Part shown: one piece after another, positions 35,499 to 44,853 of the stretch
Layout: every line of letters begins with the position of its first letter
How positions within the stretch are numbered: position 1 is the stretch's first letter
Assembly (NCBI GenBank): GCA_002422315.1
Contig: DIUJ01000004.1
Coordinates: forward strand, 68,839 to 132,838
Source: Bacteroidetes bacterium UBA6161
GTDB taxonomy: Bacteria > Bacteroidota > Bacteroidia > NS11-12g > UBA955
Length of the DNA stretch: 64,000 nucleotides
Direction of reading: 5' to 3'
Position numbers and translations under genes: made by a program
The notes under the pieces: model-generated
Database searches by the model: none
Told to the model about the DNA's origin: nothing
Seen by the model: only the letters and a program-made list of their open reading frames with translations

Positions 35499-36401
35499 AT
35501 GGTCAAGGGGATTTTGCTTTCTGCTAGGTTGCGCACGCTGCCTTTAAGTTTAGCGGTTATTGGAGTAGCGCATGTGCTTGCGGGCAAAATGGGTTTTGCA
35601 AACTGGAACATAAGCCTGCTTGCAGCCCTTACTGCTTCTCTGCTGCAAATCCTCTCTAATTTTGCAAACGATTATGGCGATTTTGTGAAAGGCACAGACC
35701 AAGCCGCCAACAGAACCGACAGGGCCCTTAGCAGTGGCGCTTTGTCGCTCTTGCAAATGAAAAATATTCTTATCTTTAGCAGTTCCCTTACTTTAGTTGT
35801 GGGTGTTGCCCTACTTTATTTTGCCTTTGGCTCGGTATGGAATTGGACCTTTGCAGGCCTTTTTGTAGTGGGACTAGCTGCCATAGCCGCCGCACTTAAA
35901 TATACCCTTGGCAAAAAACCTTATGGCTACAAAGCACTTGGCGACGCCTTTGTGTTTGTGTTTTTTGGCCCCGTGGCCATACTCGGAACCCTGCTCCTTT
36001 ACAATCCCCAATTTGCCTCTTGGCCATTGAACTTTGGCAGCGTGTGGGCTGGAATTTGGTGCGGTTTAAATGCGGTGCTTATCTTAACCATAAACAACAT
36101 AAGGGATTTGCATAAAGACAAACAAGTAGGTAAAATTACTATACCGGTATTGCTTGGTCCCAATAAAGCGGAGTGGTATTTCCACATTCTATCCTTGGCT
36201 TCGGTATTGGCCTTTGTGGCTTTTAGGGTCCATACGGATTCTTTTTCTCTTGCCCCCATTCTGTTGCCCATAGTACACCTTTTTGTTTTTAATCTCTGGC
36301 TACGCAAACTTAGCACAAATCCTAGCCACCAAGCATATACTCAAATGCTGAAAATTATGTCCATTTCTTTTTTACTTAGTCCTCTTTTCGCATGGCTTTA
36401 A
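35499..36401 (+). CDS. menA: 1,4-dihydroxy-2-naphthoate polyprenyltransferase (menaquinone synthesis)
   Basis: The 300-residue UbiA-family membrane enzyme has about eight hydrophobic segments. The first Asp-rich motif NDYGDFVKGTD (~55-66), followed by NRTDRALSSG, and the second motif NNIRDLHKDKQVGK (~197-210) bind the prenyl diphosphate and Mg2+. It attaches the prenyl tail to dihydroxynaphthoate in the inner membrane, the step before MenG methylation. It overlaps menC by 10 bases. Menaquinone is the usual respiratory quinone of Bacteroidota. Confidence 0.93.
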   Translation: MVKGILLSARLRTLPLSLAVIGVAHVLAGKMGFANWNISLLAALTASLLQILSNFANDYGDFVKGTDQAANRTDRALSSGALSLLQMKNILIFSSSLTLVVGVALLYFAFGSVWNWTFAGLFVVGLAAIAAALKYTLGKKPYGYKALGDAFVFVFFGPVAILGTLLLYNPQFASWPLNFGSVWAGIWCGLNAVLILTINNIRDLHKDKQVGKITIPVLLGPNKAEWYFHILSLASVLAFVAFRVHTDSFSLAPILLPIVHLFVFNLWLRKLSTNPSHQAYTQMLKIMSISFLLSPLFAWL

Positions 36402-37411
36402 ATTATAGCTTAGAACCCCACCAATTAGAATATCTCAGGCCCGCAACCACTAGCCGCGGCGCCCTCAATTTCCGCAAACTATGGATACTGAAAGTTTGGG
36501 ATAGCTCAAACCCAGAAACAATAGGACAAGGCGAAATAGGAATTATTCCCAATCTTAGTCCCGAAGACAGACCCGATATAGAGGATATCTTAGAAACAGC
36601 TTTACAACAACTACAATCTACCCATAAGGTAGACCCCGCTCTTCTGCAAGAGCTTCCTGCCCTTGCTTTTGCTTTAGAGTGTGCTATACTAGACCTAGAA
36701 ATGGGTGGTAAAGGCTTGCTTTCCCCATCGGCTTATGCCCAAAAGCAAGAAGGAATAAAAATAAATGGCTTGGTGTGGATGCACGATATACCAGAAATGG
36801 TTGCAGAAGCTAAAACCAAAATAGAACAGGGATTTGACTGTATTAAATTCAAAGTTGGGGCATTGGATTTTGACAGCGAATGCAGGATGCTAGAAAGTAT
36901 AAGAAAACTACCCAATGGCCACAGTTTAGAAATAAGATTGGATGCAAATGGTGCTTTTTCGGTAGAAGATGCCTTATTAAAATTAAAGGAACTTCATAAA
37001 TTTAGCATTCACAGCATAGAGCAACCCATAAAACCCAATCAATGGGATGCAATGCAGGAAATTTGTGCCAAAAGCCCCTTTGCCATAGCTTTGGATGAGG
37101 AACTTATAGGAGTAAAGGAATCGGATATTGAAAGATTGCTAAAAAGCACAAAACCACAATACATTATACTCAAACCTTCGCTAGTGGGTGGCCTGCGAGC
37201 AAGCGACAAGTGGATAGAAAAAGCAACAAAGCTGTCTATAGGCTGGTGGGCAACTTCGGCCTTGGAGAGCAATATTGGTCTAAATGCCATTGCGCAGTGG
37301 GTAGCTGCAAAAAATCCAAGCCTTCCGCAGGGATTGGGTACAGGAAAATTATATAAAACAAATTTCGAACCTGAAACAGAAATACGAAAAGGGTATTTGT
37401 GGTTGAAATAA
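36392..37411 (+). CDS. menC: o-succinylbenzoate synthase
   Basis: The 339-residue enolase-superfamily protein has an N-terminal capping domain, then FKVG in the KxK motif of the barrel (~151), LDANGAF with the first metal Asp (~181), SIEQPI with the metal Glu, LDEEL with the third metal ligand (~235) and ILKPSLVGG with the catalytic Lys. It dehydrates SHCHC to o-succinylbenzoate in menaquinone synthesis. Co-transcription with menA (10-base overlap) separates it from dipeptide epimerases, which share the fold. The other men genes are not in the window. Confidence 0.9.
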   Translation: MALNYSLEPHQLEYLRPATTSRGALNFRKLWILKVWDSSNPETIGQGEIGIIPNLSPEDRPDIEDILETALQQLQSTHKVDPALLQELPALAFALECAILDLEMGGKGLLSPSAYAQKQEGIKINGLVWMHDIPEMVAEAKTKIEQGFDCIKFKVGALDFDSECRMLESIRKLPNGHSLEIRLDANGAFSVEDALLKLKELHKFSIHSIEQPIKPNQWDAMQEICAKSPFAIALDEELIGVKESDIERLLKSTKPQYIILKPSLVGGLRASDKWIEKATKLSIGWWATSALESNIGLNAIAQWVAAKNPSLPQGLGTGKLYKTNFEPETEIRKGYLWLK

Positions 37412-37492
37412 GGAGAAAGAATTGGCTAAGAGAATTTTTAGGGCTTAATTTTTTCTAAAACAACAAGCAGTAAATAAATTCCCATATTTTTA

Positions 37493-37522
37493 TTTGGATT
37501 AATTATAAATAAGCTATATTTG
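37493..37522 (+). promoter_or_regulatory. Promoter of the small Cys-rich gene
   Basis: TTTG (37493-37496), an 18-base spacer and TATATTTG (37515-37522) form a near-ideal Bacteroidota promoter, just 7 bases before the ATG at 37530. This implies a very short leader. Confidence 0.6.
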
Positions 37523-37529
37523 CTGCACT

Positions 37530-37691
37530 ATGGAGCATTTAGAAAATATTTCTGAAGAGTTTAAAAACACTGTACCAGTGTACCTAACGGAGTCTTGCTT
37601 TGCAAGCAATTGCTGCTACAGCAAAAAGAAAAAGTGCTGTAAAAAATTCAAAGAAGGAAAAAGAAACTGCAAGTCTTGTCCGAAGTTATAA
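37530..37691 (+). CDS. Small cysteine-rich protein, 53 residues
   Basis: The 53-codon frame has seven cysteines: one in TESCF, then CC, CC and C-x-x-C (NCKSC). It also has a lysine-rich middle (SKKKKCCKKF) and an acidic N-terminal third. There is no signal peptide, so it is probably cytoplasmic. The clustered Cys pairs suggest metal binding. It has its own good promoter immediately upstream and ends 3 bases before the convergent lipid kinase gene. The family was not recognised; being real rather than chance is supported by the promoter and composition. Confidence 0.65.
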   Translation: MEHLENISEEFKNTVPVYLTESCFASNCCYSKKKKCCKKFKEGKRNCKSCPKL

Positions 37692-37694
37692 AGT

Positions 37695-38576
37695 TTAAGA
37701 CTTTACTACTATTAAGTCCAAACTTCCACTTATTGTAAAATCTATATTCCGAACACCAAGTACAGGTTCTCCATCCAAGTGAATCGCCTGTGCGCTTGCA
37801 CATTCAATACGCGCTTGTTTTACCTTAAAATATTCAAAAAAAGAGCTCTGTTTGGTTCTTTTACTAAACAAATCCATGGCTACATGGGCCAATTGCCACC
37901 ACTTAAATTTCTTAAGTACCACCACATCCAATAAGGCATCGTTTATTGCGGCATCGGGTGCTATGAATACATTGTTTCCCCACTGATTTCCATTGGCGAC
38001 ACTTATCAGAAATGCTTTGCCTTCAAACAATAAAGTATTGTCTGAAAAAACTTTATAAGGAGAGCTTTTGTAAAGAAACTCTTTGAGTACGGTAGTAAAA
38101 TAGCCCCAAAAACCCCTTTTGGTTTTGCCAGCAAAAACCGAACTGATATGTGCATCAAATCCTACTCCTGCCACATTCACAAAGGGCAAATTATTGGCAT
38201 AAGCTACATCTGCTTGAACAATTTCAAGGGTTTTATTCAGATTGGCAATAGATTTGGTTGCTACTAAGTTGTATTTAAAATATCTGGCAAAACCGTTTCC
38301 AGAACCGCGAGGTATAACATATAAAGGTATCTGAGTATTTGCCAGAACAGAAGCCATAGCCCTTACTGTCCCATCCCCTCCTACTGCCACTGCAATATCG
38401 GGTTTTTGTTCTACGAGTTTTTCGCAAAGTGTAAGATAGTGGGCCGCATTTTCAGATTCCCAAATTATGTATTCATATCGCTCCAAATCAAGAGATTGAG
38501 AAATAATTTTGGGCAAATTCAGCTCTTTGTTTCCTCCCGAAAAAGGGTTGTAAATAAAAATGATTTTCTTTTTCAC
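37695..38576 (-). CDS. Diacylglycerol/lipid kinase family protein
   Basis: The 293-residue protein starts at GTG, overlapping the upstream stop as GTGA. Motifs are YNPFSGG (9-15), VGGDGT (65-70, nucleotide-binding), RGSGNGFAR (90-98) and HLDGEP near the C terminus, the set found in the DagK/YegS/sphingosine-kinase family. It phosphorylates a lipid such as diacylglycerol or undecaprenol using ATP, at the inner face of the membrane. Exact substrate cannot be assigned. It is translationally coupled to the DUF4159 gene. Confidence 0.88.
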   Translation of the reverse strand: MKKKIIFIYNPFSGGNKELNLPKIISQSLDLERYEYIIWESENAAHYLTLCEKLVEQKPDIAVAVGGDGTVRAMASVLANTQIPLYVIPRGSGNGFARYFKYNLVATKSIANLNKTLEIVQADVAYANNLPFVNVAGVGFDAHISSVFAGKTKRGFWGYFTTVLKEFLYKSSPYKVFSDNTLLFEGKAFLISVANGNQWGNNVFIAPDAAINDALLDVVVLKKFKWWQLAHVAMDLFSKRTKQSSFFEYFKVKQARIECASAQAIHLDGEPVLGVRNIDFTISGSLDLIVVKS

Positions 38577-39235
38577 GGGTTGGCTGTAAATACAAACTGG
38601 ATAATATTAGCGCCCATCCTTAGTGCTTGCTCTCTCACACTTTCGGGGTTGCCATGCACCGATTGGTCTTCCCAACCATTGCCCAAGTCGCTCTCGTAGG
38701 TATACAAGCATACAAGGCGGCCTTTGTACAACAAGCCAAATGCTTGGGGTGCTTTGCCATCGTGCACATGCACCTTGGGCAAACCTTTGGGGAAATCATA
38801 TTTTTGATGGAAAATGGGGTGTGAAAAAGGGAGTTCAATAAAACTAAGATCCGGGAACACTTTTTTCATTTGTGGCCTAACAAATGGGTCTAAGCCATAG
38901 TTATCGTCTATGTGTAAAAAACCACCAGAAATCAAATAGGTTCTGAGGTTCTCCGCATCATTATCCGAAAACACAAAATTGCCATGCCCTGTCATATACA
39001 CATAAGGGTAGTTAAAAATATCGCTACTACTTGGCTCTACAATCTGTTCATTTTCTTTAAAAGCAGTACCTAAGTTTTTATTGCAAAACTTAGCTAAATT
39101 GGGCAATGCAGTCCTGTTTGCATACCAATCTCCACCACCACTGTACTTTAGTTTGGCCAAATGTATAAAGGAGCTTTGTTTGCCAGAGCTAAACAAAAGC
39201 AAAGAAATAGCCAACAAAAAGAGTACTTTTCTCAT
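38573..39235 (-). CDS. DUF4159 domain protein, exported
   Basis: 220 residues from the ATG at 39235; a TTG five codons upstream is less likely. A signal peptide (RKVLFLLAISLLLFS) is followed by FIHLAKLKYSGGGDWYANRT, PYVYMTGHGNF, LISGGFLHIDDNYG and a late HPIFH block, as in DUF4159 proteins, which have a glutamine-amidotransferase-like fold. The function is unknown. In many Bacteroidota it lies near envelope genes; here it lies between aminopeptidase P and the lipid kinase. Confidence 0.82.
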   Translation of the reverse strand: MRKVLFLLAISLLLFSSGKQSSFIHLAKLKYSGGGDWYANRTALPNLAKFCNKNLGTAFKENEQIVEPSSSDIFNYPYVYMTGHGNFVFSDNDAENLRTYLISGGFLHIDDNYGLDPFVRPQMKKVFPDLSFIELPFSHPIFHQKYDFPKGLPKVHVHDGKAPQAFGLLYKGRLVCLYTYESDLGNGWEDQSVHGNPESVREQALRMGANIIQFVFTANP

Positions 39236-39250
39236 GGGTGAATTACGCAA

Positions 39251-40546
39251 TTAGGAATTCATTAATGCTTCAATCTCTTCTATTTCTATAGGCATGCCAG
39301 CTTCGTCCATTAGGTCTAGGCAGCCATCTTTGGTTATAAGCACTTCGTTTTCTAAACGTATACCAATGCCTTCCTCTGGTATATAAATACCCGGTTCGCA
39401 GCTAAAAGTCATGCCTTCTTGCATGGGTTCATAGCGCATACCCACATCGTGAACATCTATTCCCAAAAAATGCGAAGTACCATGCATAAAATATTTTTTG
39501 TAAGCAGGCCAAGCAGGGTTTTGGTTTGCTATTTCTTCTTGGGTTATCAAGCCTAGTCCTATCAATTCTTTTTCCATAAGTTTACCAACCTCTTGGTGGT
39601 ATTCCATCAATAAAACACCTGGTTTCAATAATTTTTGTGCGCCACGCATTACCCTAAGAACAGCATTATACACATCCTTTTGTCTTGCACTAAATTTACC
39701 ATTTACAGGCAAAACCCTAGTCATGTCGCTAGCATAATTAGCATAATCTACGCCGCAGTCTACAAGCAATAGGTCGCCATCTTTACAGGGCTTGTTGTTT
39801 TCTACATAGTGCAGCACACATGCCGAAGCGCCTGAAGCCACTATGGGCGAAAAAGAATGTCCATTGGCTCTGTTCCATAAAAACTCATGCGTAAGTTCTG
39901 CCTCTACTTGGTGCTCCTCCACCCCTGGTTTTACAAATTTAAGGAGCCTTAAAAAACCTCTCTTGGAAATCTGAACCGCTTGCCTCATAACTTCCAATTC
40001 ATATTGGTTTTTAACCGAACGCAACTTCTGTAAGATAGGAGCCGCTCTTTCATATTGATGCAATGGAAATACTTCTTTGATTTGTTTTGCAAAATCTAAA
40101 GATTTATAGGGGGAACTGTATGCAAACCTATCGTTTTCGTTTAGGCTTAAATACACAGCAGAAGCCATATTTATAATCGCTCTAAGTTTTTCTATTAGAT
40201 TGTCGTTCCAAAACACATTGCGAATACCCGAAACCTCAAAAGCTTCTTGTTTGTCTAATTTGTGGCCATCCCAAACCGCTATTTTTTCATTGGTTTCTTT
40301 TAAAAAAAGAGCTTCTCTGTATTCGGGCACTGGGCAATCCGGGAACAATACTAAAAAGCTATCTTCCTGATCTATACCACTAAGCCAAAAAATATCGGAA
40401 TTTTGTTTGAATTTATAATGTGCATCGCCATTCCATACATACTCATAATTGGAAGTAAAGATAGCAATGCTATTGGGTTTTAACTTAGATACAAATCGTT
40501 TTCTATTGTCAATAAAAAGGAAATTGTTTAAAGTAGGATATTTCAT
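39251..40546 (-). CDS. pepP: Aminopeptidase P family protein (Xaa-Pro aminopeptidase)
   Basis: 431 residues from the ATG at 40546; the -7 box at 40553-40560 rules out the start three codons earlier. An N-terminal creatinase-like domain (~1-165) precedes the M24 peptidase domain. Metal ligands visible are DCGVDYANYASDMTR (two Asp), HGTSHFLGIDVHD (His), SCEPGIYIP (Glu) and RLENEVLIT (Glu). It removes the N-terminal residue before proline in the cytoplasm. The 15-base gap to the DUF4159 ATG suggests one transcript through to the lipid kinase. Confidence 0.92.
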   Translation of the reverse strand: MKYPTLNNFLFIDNRKRFVSKLKPNSIAIFTSNYEYVWNGDAHYKFKQNSDIFWLSGIDQEDSFLVLFPDCPVPEYREALFLKETNEKIAVWDGHKLDKQEAFEVSGIRNVFWNDNLIEKLRAIINMASAVYLSLNENDRFAYSSPYKSLDFAKQIKEVFPLHQYERAAPILQKLRSVKNQYELEVMRQAVQISKRGFLRLLKFVKPGVEEHQVEAELTHEFLWNRANGHSFSPIVASGASACVLHYVENNKPCKDGDLLLVDCGVDYANYASDMTRVLPVNGKFSARQKDVYNAVLRVMRGAQKLLKPGVLLMEYHQEVGKLMEKELIGLGLITQEEIANQNPAWPAYKKYFMHGTSHFLGIDVHDVGMRYEPMQEGMTFSCEPGIYIPEEGIGIRLENEVLITKDGCLDLMDEAGMPIEIEEIEALMNS

Positions 40547-40552
40547 AGAGAG

Positions 40553-40560
40553 CAAAAGTA
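40553..40560 (-). promoter_or_regulatory. -7 promoter box of pepP
   Basis: TACTTTTG on the minus strand ends 6 bases before the pepP ATG, implying a nearly leaderless message. Confidence 0.5.
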
Positions 40561-40610
40561 AGAACTTATTGCCAACCTACAAAAGGAAGAGTTGAATGCA
40601 AGCAAAAAAA

Positions 40611-41129
40611 CTATGTAAGTAAATATTTAATAAGCGACTCAAAAGGCATCACGGTTTCTCCGCCATAGTAATTTGCAGTTATTTTAATGAAATATGGTTC
40701 ATTTTCACCGTCGTTGCTTACTTCAAAAAACACATTTCCATAGTGACTCTTATTGTTTTCCGAATTGGCTTGAATTCTAAACAAAGGTTTTAGGTAGTGC
40801 CTGCGAATAATCCTAAGGCCAAATTGGGAAAGTCTTTCACGGCGTTCGTCGCTGGTATAATTATAGTAGCCGCAAGGCTTCATTTTATCCCTAAAATAAT
40901 CTACAAGATAGTCCCCTTCGTCTTTCTCCTTAAGACTTTCGGGTATCCATAAGAAAAAACTCTGCTGGGGAGTAGACACATAAAATGCATTTTCTGCATT
41001 GTCTTCAAAAGCAGCTTTTTCATAATCCTGTCGCAAAGTCTCCAAAGTAGAGGCCAAACCATCTGACAACCAATGCTGATGTCGATCTTTAAAACCAAAA
41101 GACCTAACCAATGCTTTTGTTTGAATCAT
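40611..41129 (-). CDS. Unknown protein, 172 residues
   Basis: Start chosen at the ATG at 41129; the open frame extends upstream, but that part is hydrophobic, Cys-rich and untypical. From this start it reads as a soluble protein: QTKALVRSFGFKDRHQHWLSDGL at the N terminus, a charged middle with PQQSFFLWIPES, DYFRDKMKPCGYYN and RRERLSQFGLRIIRRHYLKPLF, and a final FIKITANYYGG. No family recognised. It lies 56 bases upstream of the pepP promoter box in the same direction and its last codons precede it closely, so weak linkage is possible. Confidence 0.6.
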   Translation of the reverse strand: MIQTKALVRSFGFKDRHQHWLSDGLASTLETLRQDYEKAAFEDNAENAFYVSTPQQSFFLWIPESLKEKDEGDYLVDYFRDKMKPCGYYNYTSDERRERLSQFGLRIIRRHYLKPLFRIQANSENNKSHYGNVFFEVSNDGENEPYFIKITANYYGGETVMPFESLIKYLLT

Positions 41130-41334
41130 AAGACAAAATTTTACTATACGAATATAGTTATTTAAACGACCAAGGCAAGCAATTTGTCGTAAAATTATAC
41201 CAAAGGCTATAAGTAAAAGACATAAAGCAAAATCCAAGCAAGCAAAGGACAATCGCTTTTAAAATACTTTGAAAAATCTCATAAAAAACACAAAAAAAGG
41301 AGGTAAGTTGTGGTGATTTAAAATTCCAAATTGA

Positions 41335-41342
41335 TATATTTG
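41335..41342 (+). promoter_or_regulatory. -7 promoter box of isocitrate dehydrogenase
   Basis: TATATTTG fits the Bacteroidota -7 consensus, 31 bases before the ATG at 41374. No clear -33 box is visible. Confidence 0.5.
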
Positions 41343-41373
41343 CGCACCCTTTAAATAAAAAAGATTGTATACC

Positions 41374-42825
41374 ATGGAAAAACAAAGAATTGCAGTAGCA
41401 TACGGAGACGGAATAGGTCCAGAAATAATGGACGCAACTATTAAGATTTTAAATGCGGCAAATGCCCCTCTAGAATATGATGTAATAGAAGTAGGTGAAA
41501 AAGTGTATCTGTCAGGCATAAACTCAGGAATTAGCAACGAAAGTTGGGATATAATTCGCAAAAATAAAATACTTTTAAAAGCCCCAATTACAACCCCTCA
41601 AGGCGGTGGTTACAAAAGTTTGAACGTAACCATTCGCAAAACTTTAGGCCTATTTGCCAATGTACGTCCTTGTATTGCTTACTCTCCTTATGTAAAAACC
41701 AATTTCCCTAACATGGACCTTACCATTATTAGAGAAAATGAAGAAGACCTGTATGCAGGGATAGAACACAGACAAACTTCTGAGGTTTTCCAATGTTTAA
41801 AATTACTGAGCACAAGCGGTACTGAAAATATTATTCGCTACGCTTTTGAATATGCAAGAACAAACAACCGTAAAAAGGTAACTTGCATGACCAAAGACAA
41901 TATTATGAAAATATCCGATGGTATGTTCCACAAGATGTTCAATGATATTGCAAAAGAATATCCTCAAATAGAATCTGACCACATGATTATAGATATAGGT
42001 TCTGCAAAACTTGCTTCAGATCCAGAAAGATTCGATGTAATTGTAACCTTAAATCTATATGGAGATATAATTTCTGATATCGCTGCCGATGTAGCTGGAA
42101 GCGTAGGACTAGGTGGTTCTTCGAATGTAGGAAAAGAATACGCAATGTTTGAAGCCATTCATGGATCTGCTCCTGATATTGCTGGTAAAGGAATTGCAAA
42201 CCCTTCTGGCTTAATCAATGGCGCTATAATGATGCTAGTGCACTTGTGCCAAAATGAAATTGCGAGCAACATAATGAATGCTTGGTTAAAAACACTAGAA
42301 GACGGTATTCATACCGGTGATATTTACAACGAAAAAATCAGTAAAAAACGTGCTTCTACTGCCGAATTTGCAGATGCTGTGATTGAAAGACTAGGCCAAA
42401 AACCAAGTCAAAGACCAGCTATAGACCTTGGAGAAGCTACAGAATGTATCGTAATTACTTCTAAAAATAGCACTGTTAAACCTGTAAAAGAATTAGTAGG
42501 TACAGATATCTTCTTGGATTGGAGCGAAAGCAACAAAAATCCTAATGTTTTAGGAGAAATTGTAACCAAAGCAAATACCGAGAAACTAAACCTTACCCTG
42601 ATTAGTAACAGAGGAATGAAAGTATATCCTAATGGAAGCGAAAGTACTTTCTGTACAGACCATTGGAGATGTAGATTTACACCTGTAAACAACAGCAAAT
42701 TAAATTCTCACGACTTAATACAATTGCAAAACAGAGTATTAGACCTAGGACTTGACATTGTAAAAACAGAAAACCTATACTCTTTTGATGGAGTAAAAGG
42801 ATATTCCATGGGTCAAGGAGAATAA
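41374..42825 (+). CDS. icd: NADP-dependent isocitrate dehydrogenase, long Thermus-like form
   Basis: 483 residues from the ATG at 41374; the upstream ATG at 41365 is less likely. The isocitrate/isopropylmalate dehydrogenase domain (1-~335) has GDGIGPEI, ITTPQGGGYKSLNVTIRK with substrate Ser/Asn/Arg, TIIRENEEDLYAG, TLNLYGDIISDIAAD and EAIHGSAPDIAGK. A ~140-residue C-terminal extension (from ~345) is characteristic of the Thermus-type enzyme; E. coli Icd lacks it. It converts isocitrate to 2-oxoglutarate in the TCA cycle. It is a single-gene unit closed by a terminator. Confidence 0.92.
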   Translation: MEKQRIAVAYGDGIGPEIMDATIKILNAANAPLEYDVIEVGEKVYLSGINSGISNESWDIIRKNKILLKAPITTPQGGGYKSLNVTIRKTLGLFANVRPCIAYSPYVKTNFPNMDLTIIRENEEDLYAGIEHRQTSEVFQCLKLLSTSGTENIIRYAFEYARTNNRKKVTCMTKDNIMKISDGMFHKMFNDIAKEYPQIESDHMIIDIGSAKLASDPERFDVIVTLNLYGDIISDIAADVAGSVGLGGSSNVGKEYAMFEAIHGSAPDIAGKGIANPSGLINGAIMMLVHLCQNEIASNIMNAWLKTLEDGIHTGDIYNEKISKKRASTAEFADAVIERLGQKPSQRPAIDLGEATECIVITSKNSTVKPVKELVGTDIFLDWSESNKNPNVLGEIVTKANTEKLNLTLISNRGMKVYPNGSESTFCTDHWRCRFTPVNNSKLNSHDLIQLQNRVLDLGLDIVKTENLYSFDGVKGYSMGQGE

Positions 42826-42849
42826 TTTAACTATACTATTTTGATTCCT

Positions 42850-42882
42850 AAAAAGCCGTTCTTCACAAAGAACGGCTTTTTT
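42850..42882 (+). terminator. Rho-independent terminator after icd
   Basis: AAAAAGCCGTTCTT and its exact complement form a 14-base stem with loop CACA, ending in a T tract, 24 bases after the stop. Confidence 0.9.
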
Positions 42883-43045
42883 GTTGCCATAAATAAAAGC
42901 CAAAATTCTGAACTCTAATGTCGAAATTTATTGAACCCAAATCCTAATAAAACGAGAGTATTTCAAGCATGCCAATATCAATTTATTGTTACCATAAGTA
43001 TAATTTAATATATATTCGCACACCTTTTCAGAACACATATTGATA

Positions 43046-44119
43046 ATGCAAAAGAAAAAAACACTAATCTTCCTGACTTTTTTGGGTATAACTCTTTTGC
43101 TATTGTATTTTATTCCCATTCAAATCCCTTTTACTATTCAAAGCAAAGCCATGGTATTTGCAAAAAAAGAATGGGAACTTTTTAAAAATTCGAATGGCAA
43201 TCTGCTTTCTGTGAATAGAAACAACCTGAATGGCCAAGTACAATCCTTTTCTATAAACGAGTTCCAAAGAGGAGATGTGGTTTTTTTCCAAATACACCCA
43301 AGTTTATATTCCAAAACCCAAATCTATGAGGGAGATACGATAGGGAACATATACTCAAATGAAGAGCAAAGAAACCTTATTGCACTGCAGGCGGATTTAG
43401 ATATTTTACAAGCAGAACTTGAACTAAATAAATCCGGACAAAAGCCCGAAGATATAGAAACAGCTAAAAAAGAACTCGCGCTCGCCATACAAGAATACGA
43501 AACACAACAGAAACTCAGTAAACGCTCGCAAATACTCTACAAAGACTCTGTGATTTCTACCCAACAACTAGAAATCGACATGAATGAATTACTAGTAAAA
43601 GAGCAAAGAATGCTCGTTGCCCAAGCAAAACTCTCCTCTATTTCTACAGGGGAAAGAATAGCACAACTAAATCTTATACAACAAAAAATAAATGGCATTC
43701 AGAGTCAGATTGAACAGATAAAAACCAGAATAAATTACTATACCATAGTGGCTCCAATTTCAGGAAAAATAAGCATTGGCAGGGTTATAGACTTAAGTAA
43801 TAGTATCCCCGAAAATGAATCTATTTTTAAAATCATAGAAGATGATAGTTTGGTGATTTATGGACCTATTGATCTACGATACAAAAAACTTTTCTCTATA
43901 AACAATACTTTTACTCTGAATCAAGACCCTACAGTCAAAGGATATATTTACGGGTTTGACAACCAATCGAAAATTATAAACTTCAAAAACAGAATTTACA
44001 TTACAGGAAGTATTCCTTTTATTCCTGAAATTGAAATTGGAAGTATTCAAGAAATAGATATAAAAGGAAATTCGGTTTCTCTTTGGAACTATTTATTATA
44101 TAAACTTGGTTTTGCATGA
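43046..44119 (+). CDS. HlyD-like membrane-anchored protein of the VTC/DUF4956 operon
   Basis: 357 residues from the ATG at 43046; a TTG lies two codons upstream. One N-terminal membrane segment (~6-25) is followed by a first half-biotinyl-like segment, a long coiled coil (~105-225, rich in Gln/Glu/Lys), and then TIVAPISGKISIG, the second lipoyl half typical of HlyD/membrane-fusion adaptors. It overlaps the VTC gene by ATGA. There is no transporter alongside, so rather than export with TolC it may work with the two membrane/polyphosphate proteins downstream. This is inference. Confidence 0.72.
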   Translation: MQKKKTLIFLTFLGITLLLLYFIPIQIPFTIQSKAMVFAKKEWELFKNSNGNLLSVNRNNLNGQVQSFSINEFQRGDVVFFQIHPSLYSKTQIYEGDTIGNIYSNEEQRNLIALQADLDILQAELELNKSGQKPEDIETAKKELALAIQEYETQQKLSKRSQILYKDSVISTQQLEIDMNELLVKEQRMLVAQAKLSSISTGERIAQLNLIQQKINGIQSQIEQIKTRINYYTIVAPISGKISIGRVIDLSNSIPENESIFKIIEDDSLVIYGPIDLRYKKLFSINNTFTLNQDPTVKGYIYGFDNQSKIINFKNRIYITGSIPFIPEIEIGSIQEIDIKGNSVSLWNYLLYKLGFA

Positions 44120-44853
44120 AGTATAGATACGAGCGGAAATATTTGGTTCATAACAGTATGGTAGAAATTCTTCGAAATAGAATTCTCCCCTTTGTAAAAG
44201 CGGACCCCTATACGCAATTAAAAAATGGAATTCCTGAATATACAGTACGTAGCATATATTTCGACACCCCCAGCTTAGACTCATTAAACGAAAAAATAGA
44301 AGGTCTGGAAAAAAGGAGAAAATTACGTGTTAGAAGCTATAACGAAGAGGAATCTGTAGACACCTTTTTCTTGGAAATTAAACTCAAAGAAGGAAATAGA
44401 ATAGGGAAAAACAGAACGAAACTTCCTATTGAAAGTTTTGAGCATTTTTGTAACAATCCGAGCATGGCTTTAGAAATTTCAGACGATAAATACAAATCGG
44501 ATGCAAACAAATTCCTTTATTACCTAGAAAAAGAACAGCAAAGCCCCATAAACTTAATAGTATATGATAGAGAAGCTTATATAGGAAAGTTTGATAGCGG
44601 GCTTAGAATTACTTTTGACAAGAATATACAGTCTGCAAACATGCCAGAGATTAGCGAATTATTCAGCAATCAAAACCTTGCATTTGTTTGGCCTAGCCAT
44701 TTTATACTCGAAATAAAATACTTTGAAAGTCCAATGCCATATTGGTTAAAACTTATTGTGCAAGAATTTGAACTTCGCCACCAAGCACTTTCGAAATATA
44801 CCGAAGGATATTTTTGTCATAAACTAAATTACAAATCAGCGTATTCATCATGA
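44116..44853 (+). CDS. Polyphosphate polymerase (VTC) domain protein
   Basis: The 245-residue protein starts YRYERKYLV, continues VRSIYFDTPSLDSLNEKIEG, then RRKLRVRSYN and FFLEIKLKEGNRIGKNR. These Arg/Lys/Glu-rich strands line the tunnel of VTC4-type polyphosphate polymerases (CYTH-like fold). In yeast VTC4 makes polyphosphate from ATP; bacterial homologues with DUF4956 partners are little studied. It has ATGA overlaps with both neighbours, so it is one of a tightly coupled three-gene set. Confidence 0.85.
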   Translation: MKYRYERKYLVHNSMVEILRNRILPFVKADPYTQLKNGIPEYTVRSIYFDTPSLDSLNEKIEGLEKRRKLRVRSYNEEESVDTFFLEIKLKEGNRIGKNRTKLPIESFEHFCNNPSMALEISDDKYKSDANKFLYYLEKEQQSPINLIVYDREAYIGKFDSGLRITFDKNIQSANMPEISELFSNQNLAFVWPSHFILEIKYFESPMPYWLKLIVQEFELRHQALSKYTEGYFCHKLNYKSAYSS

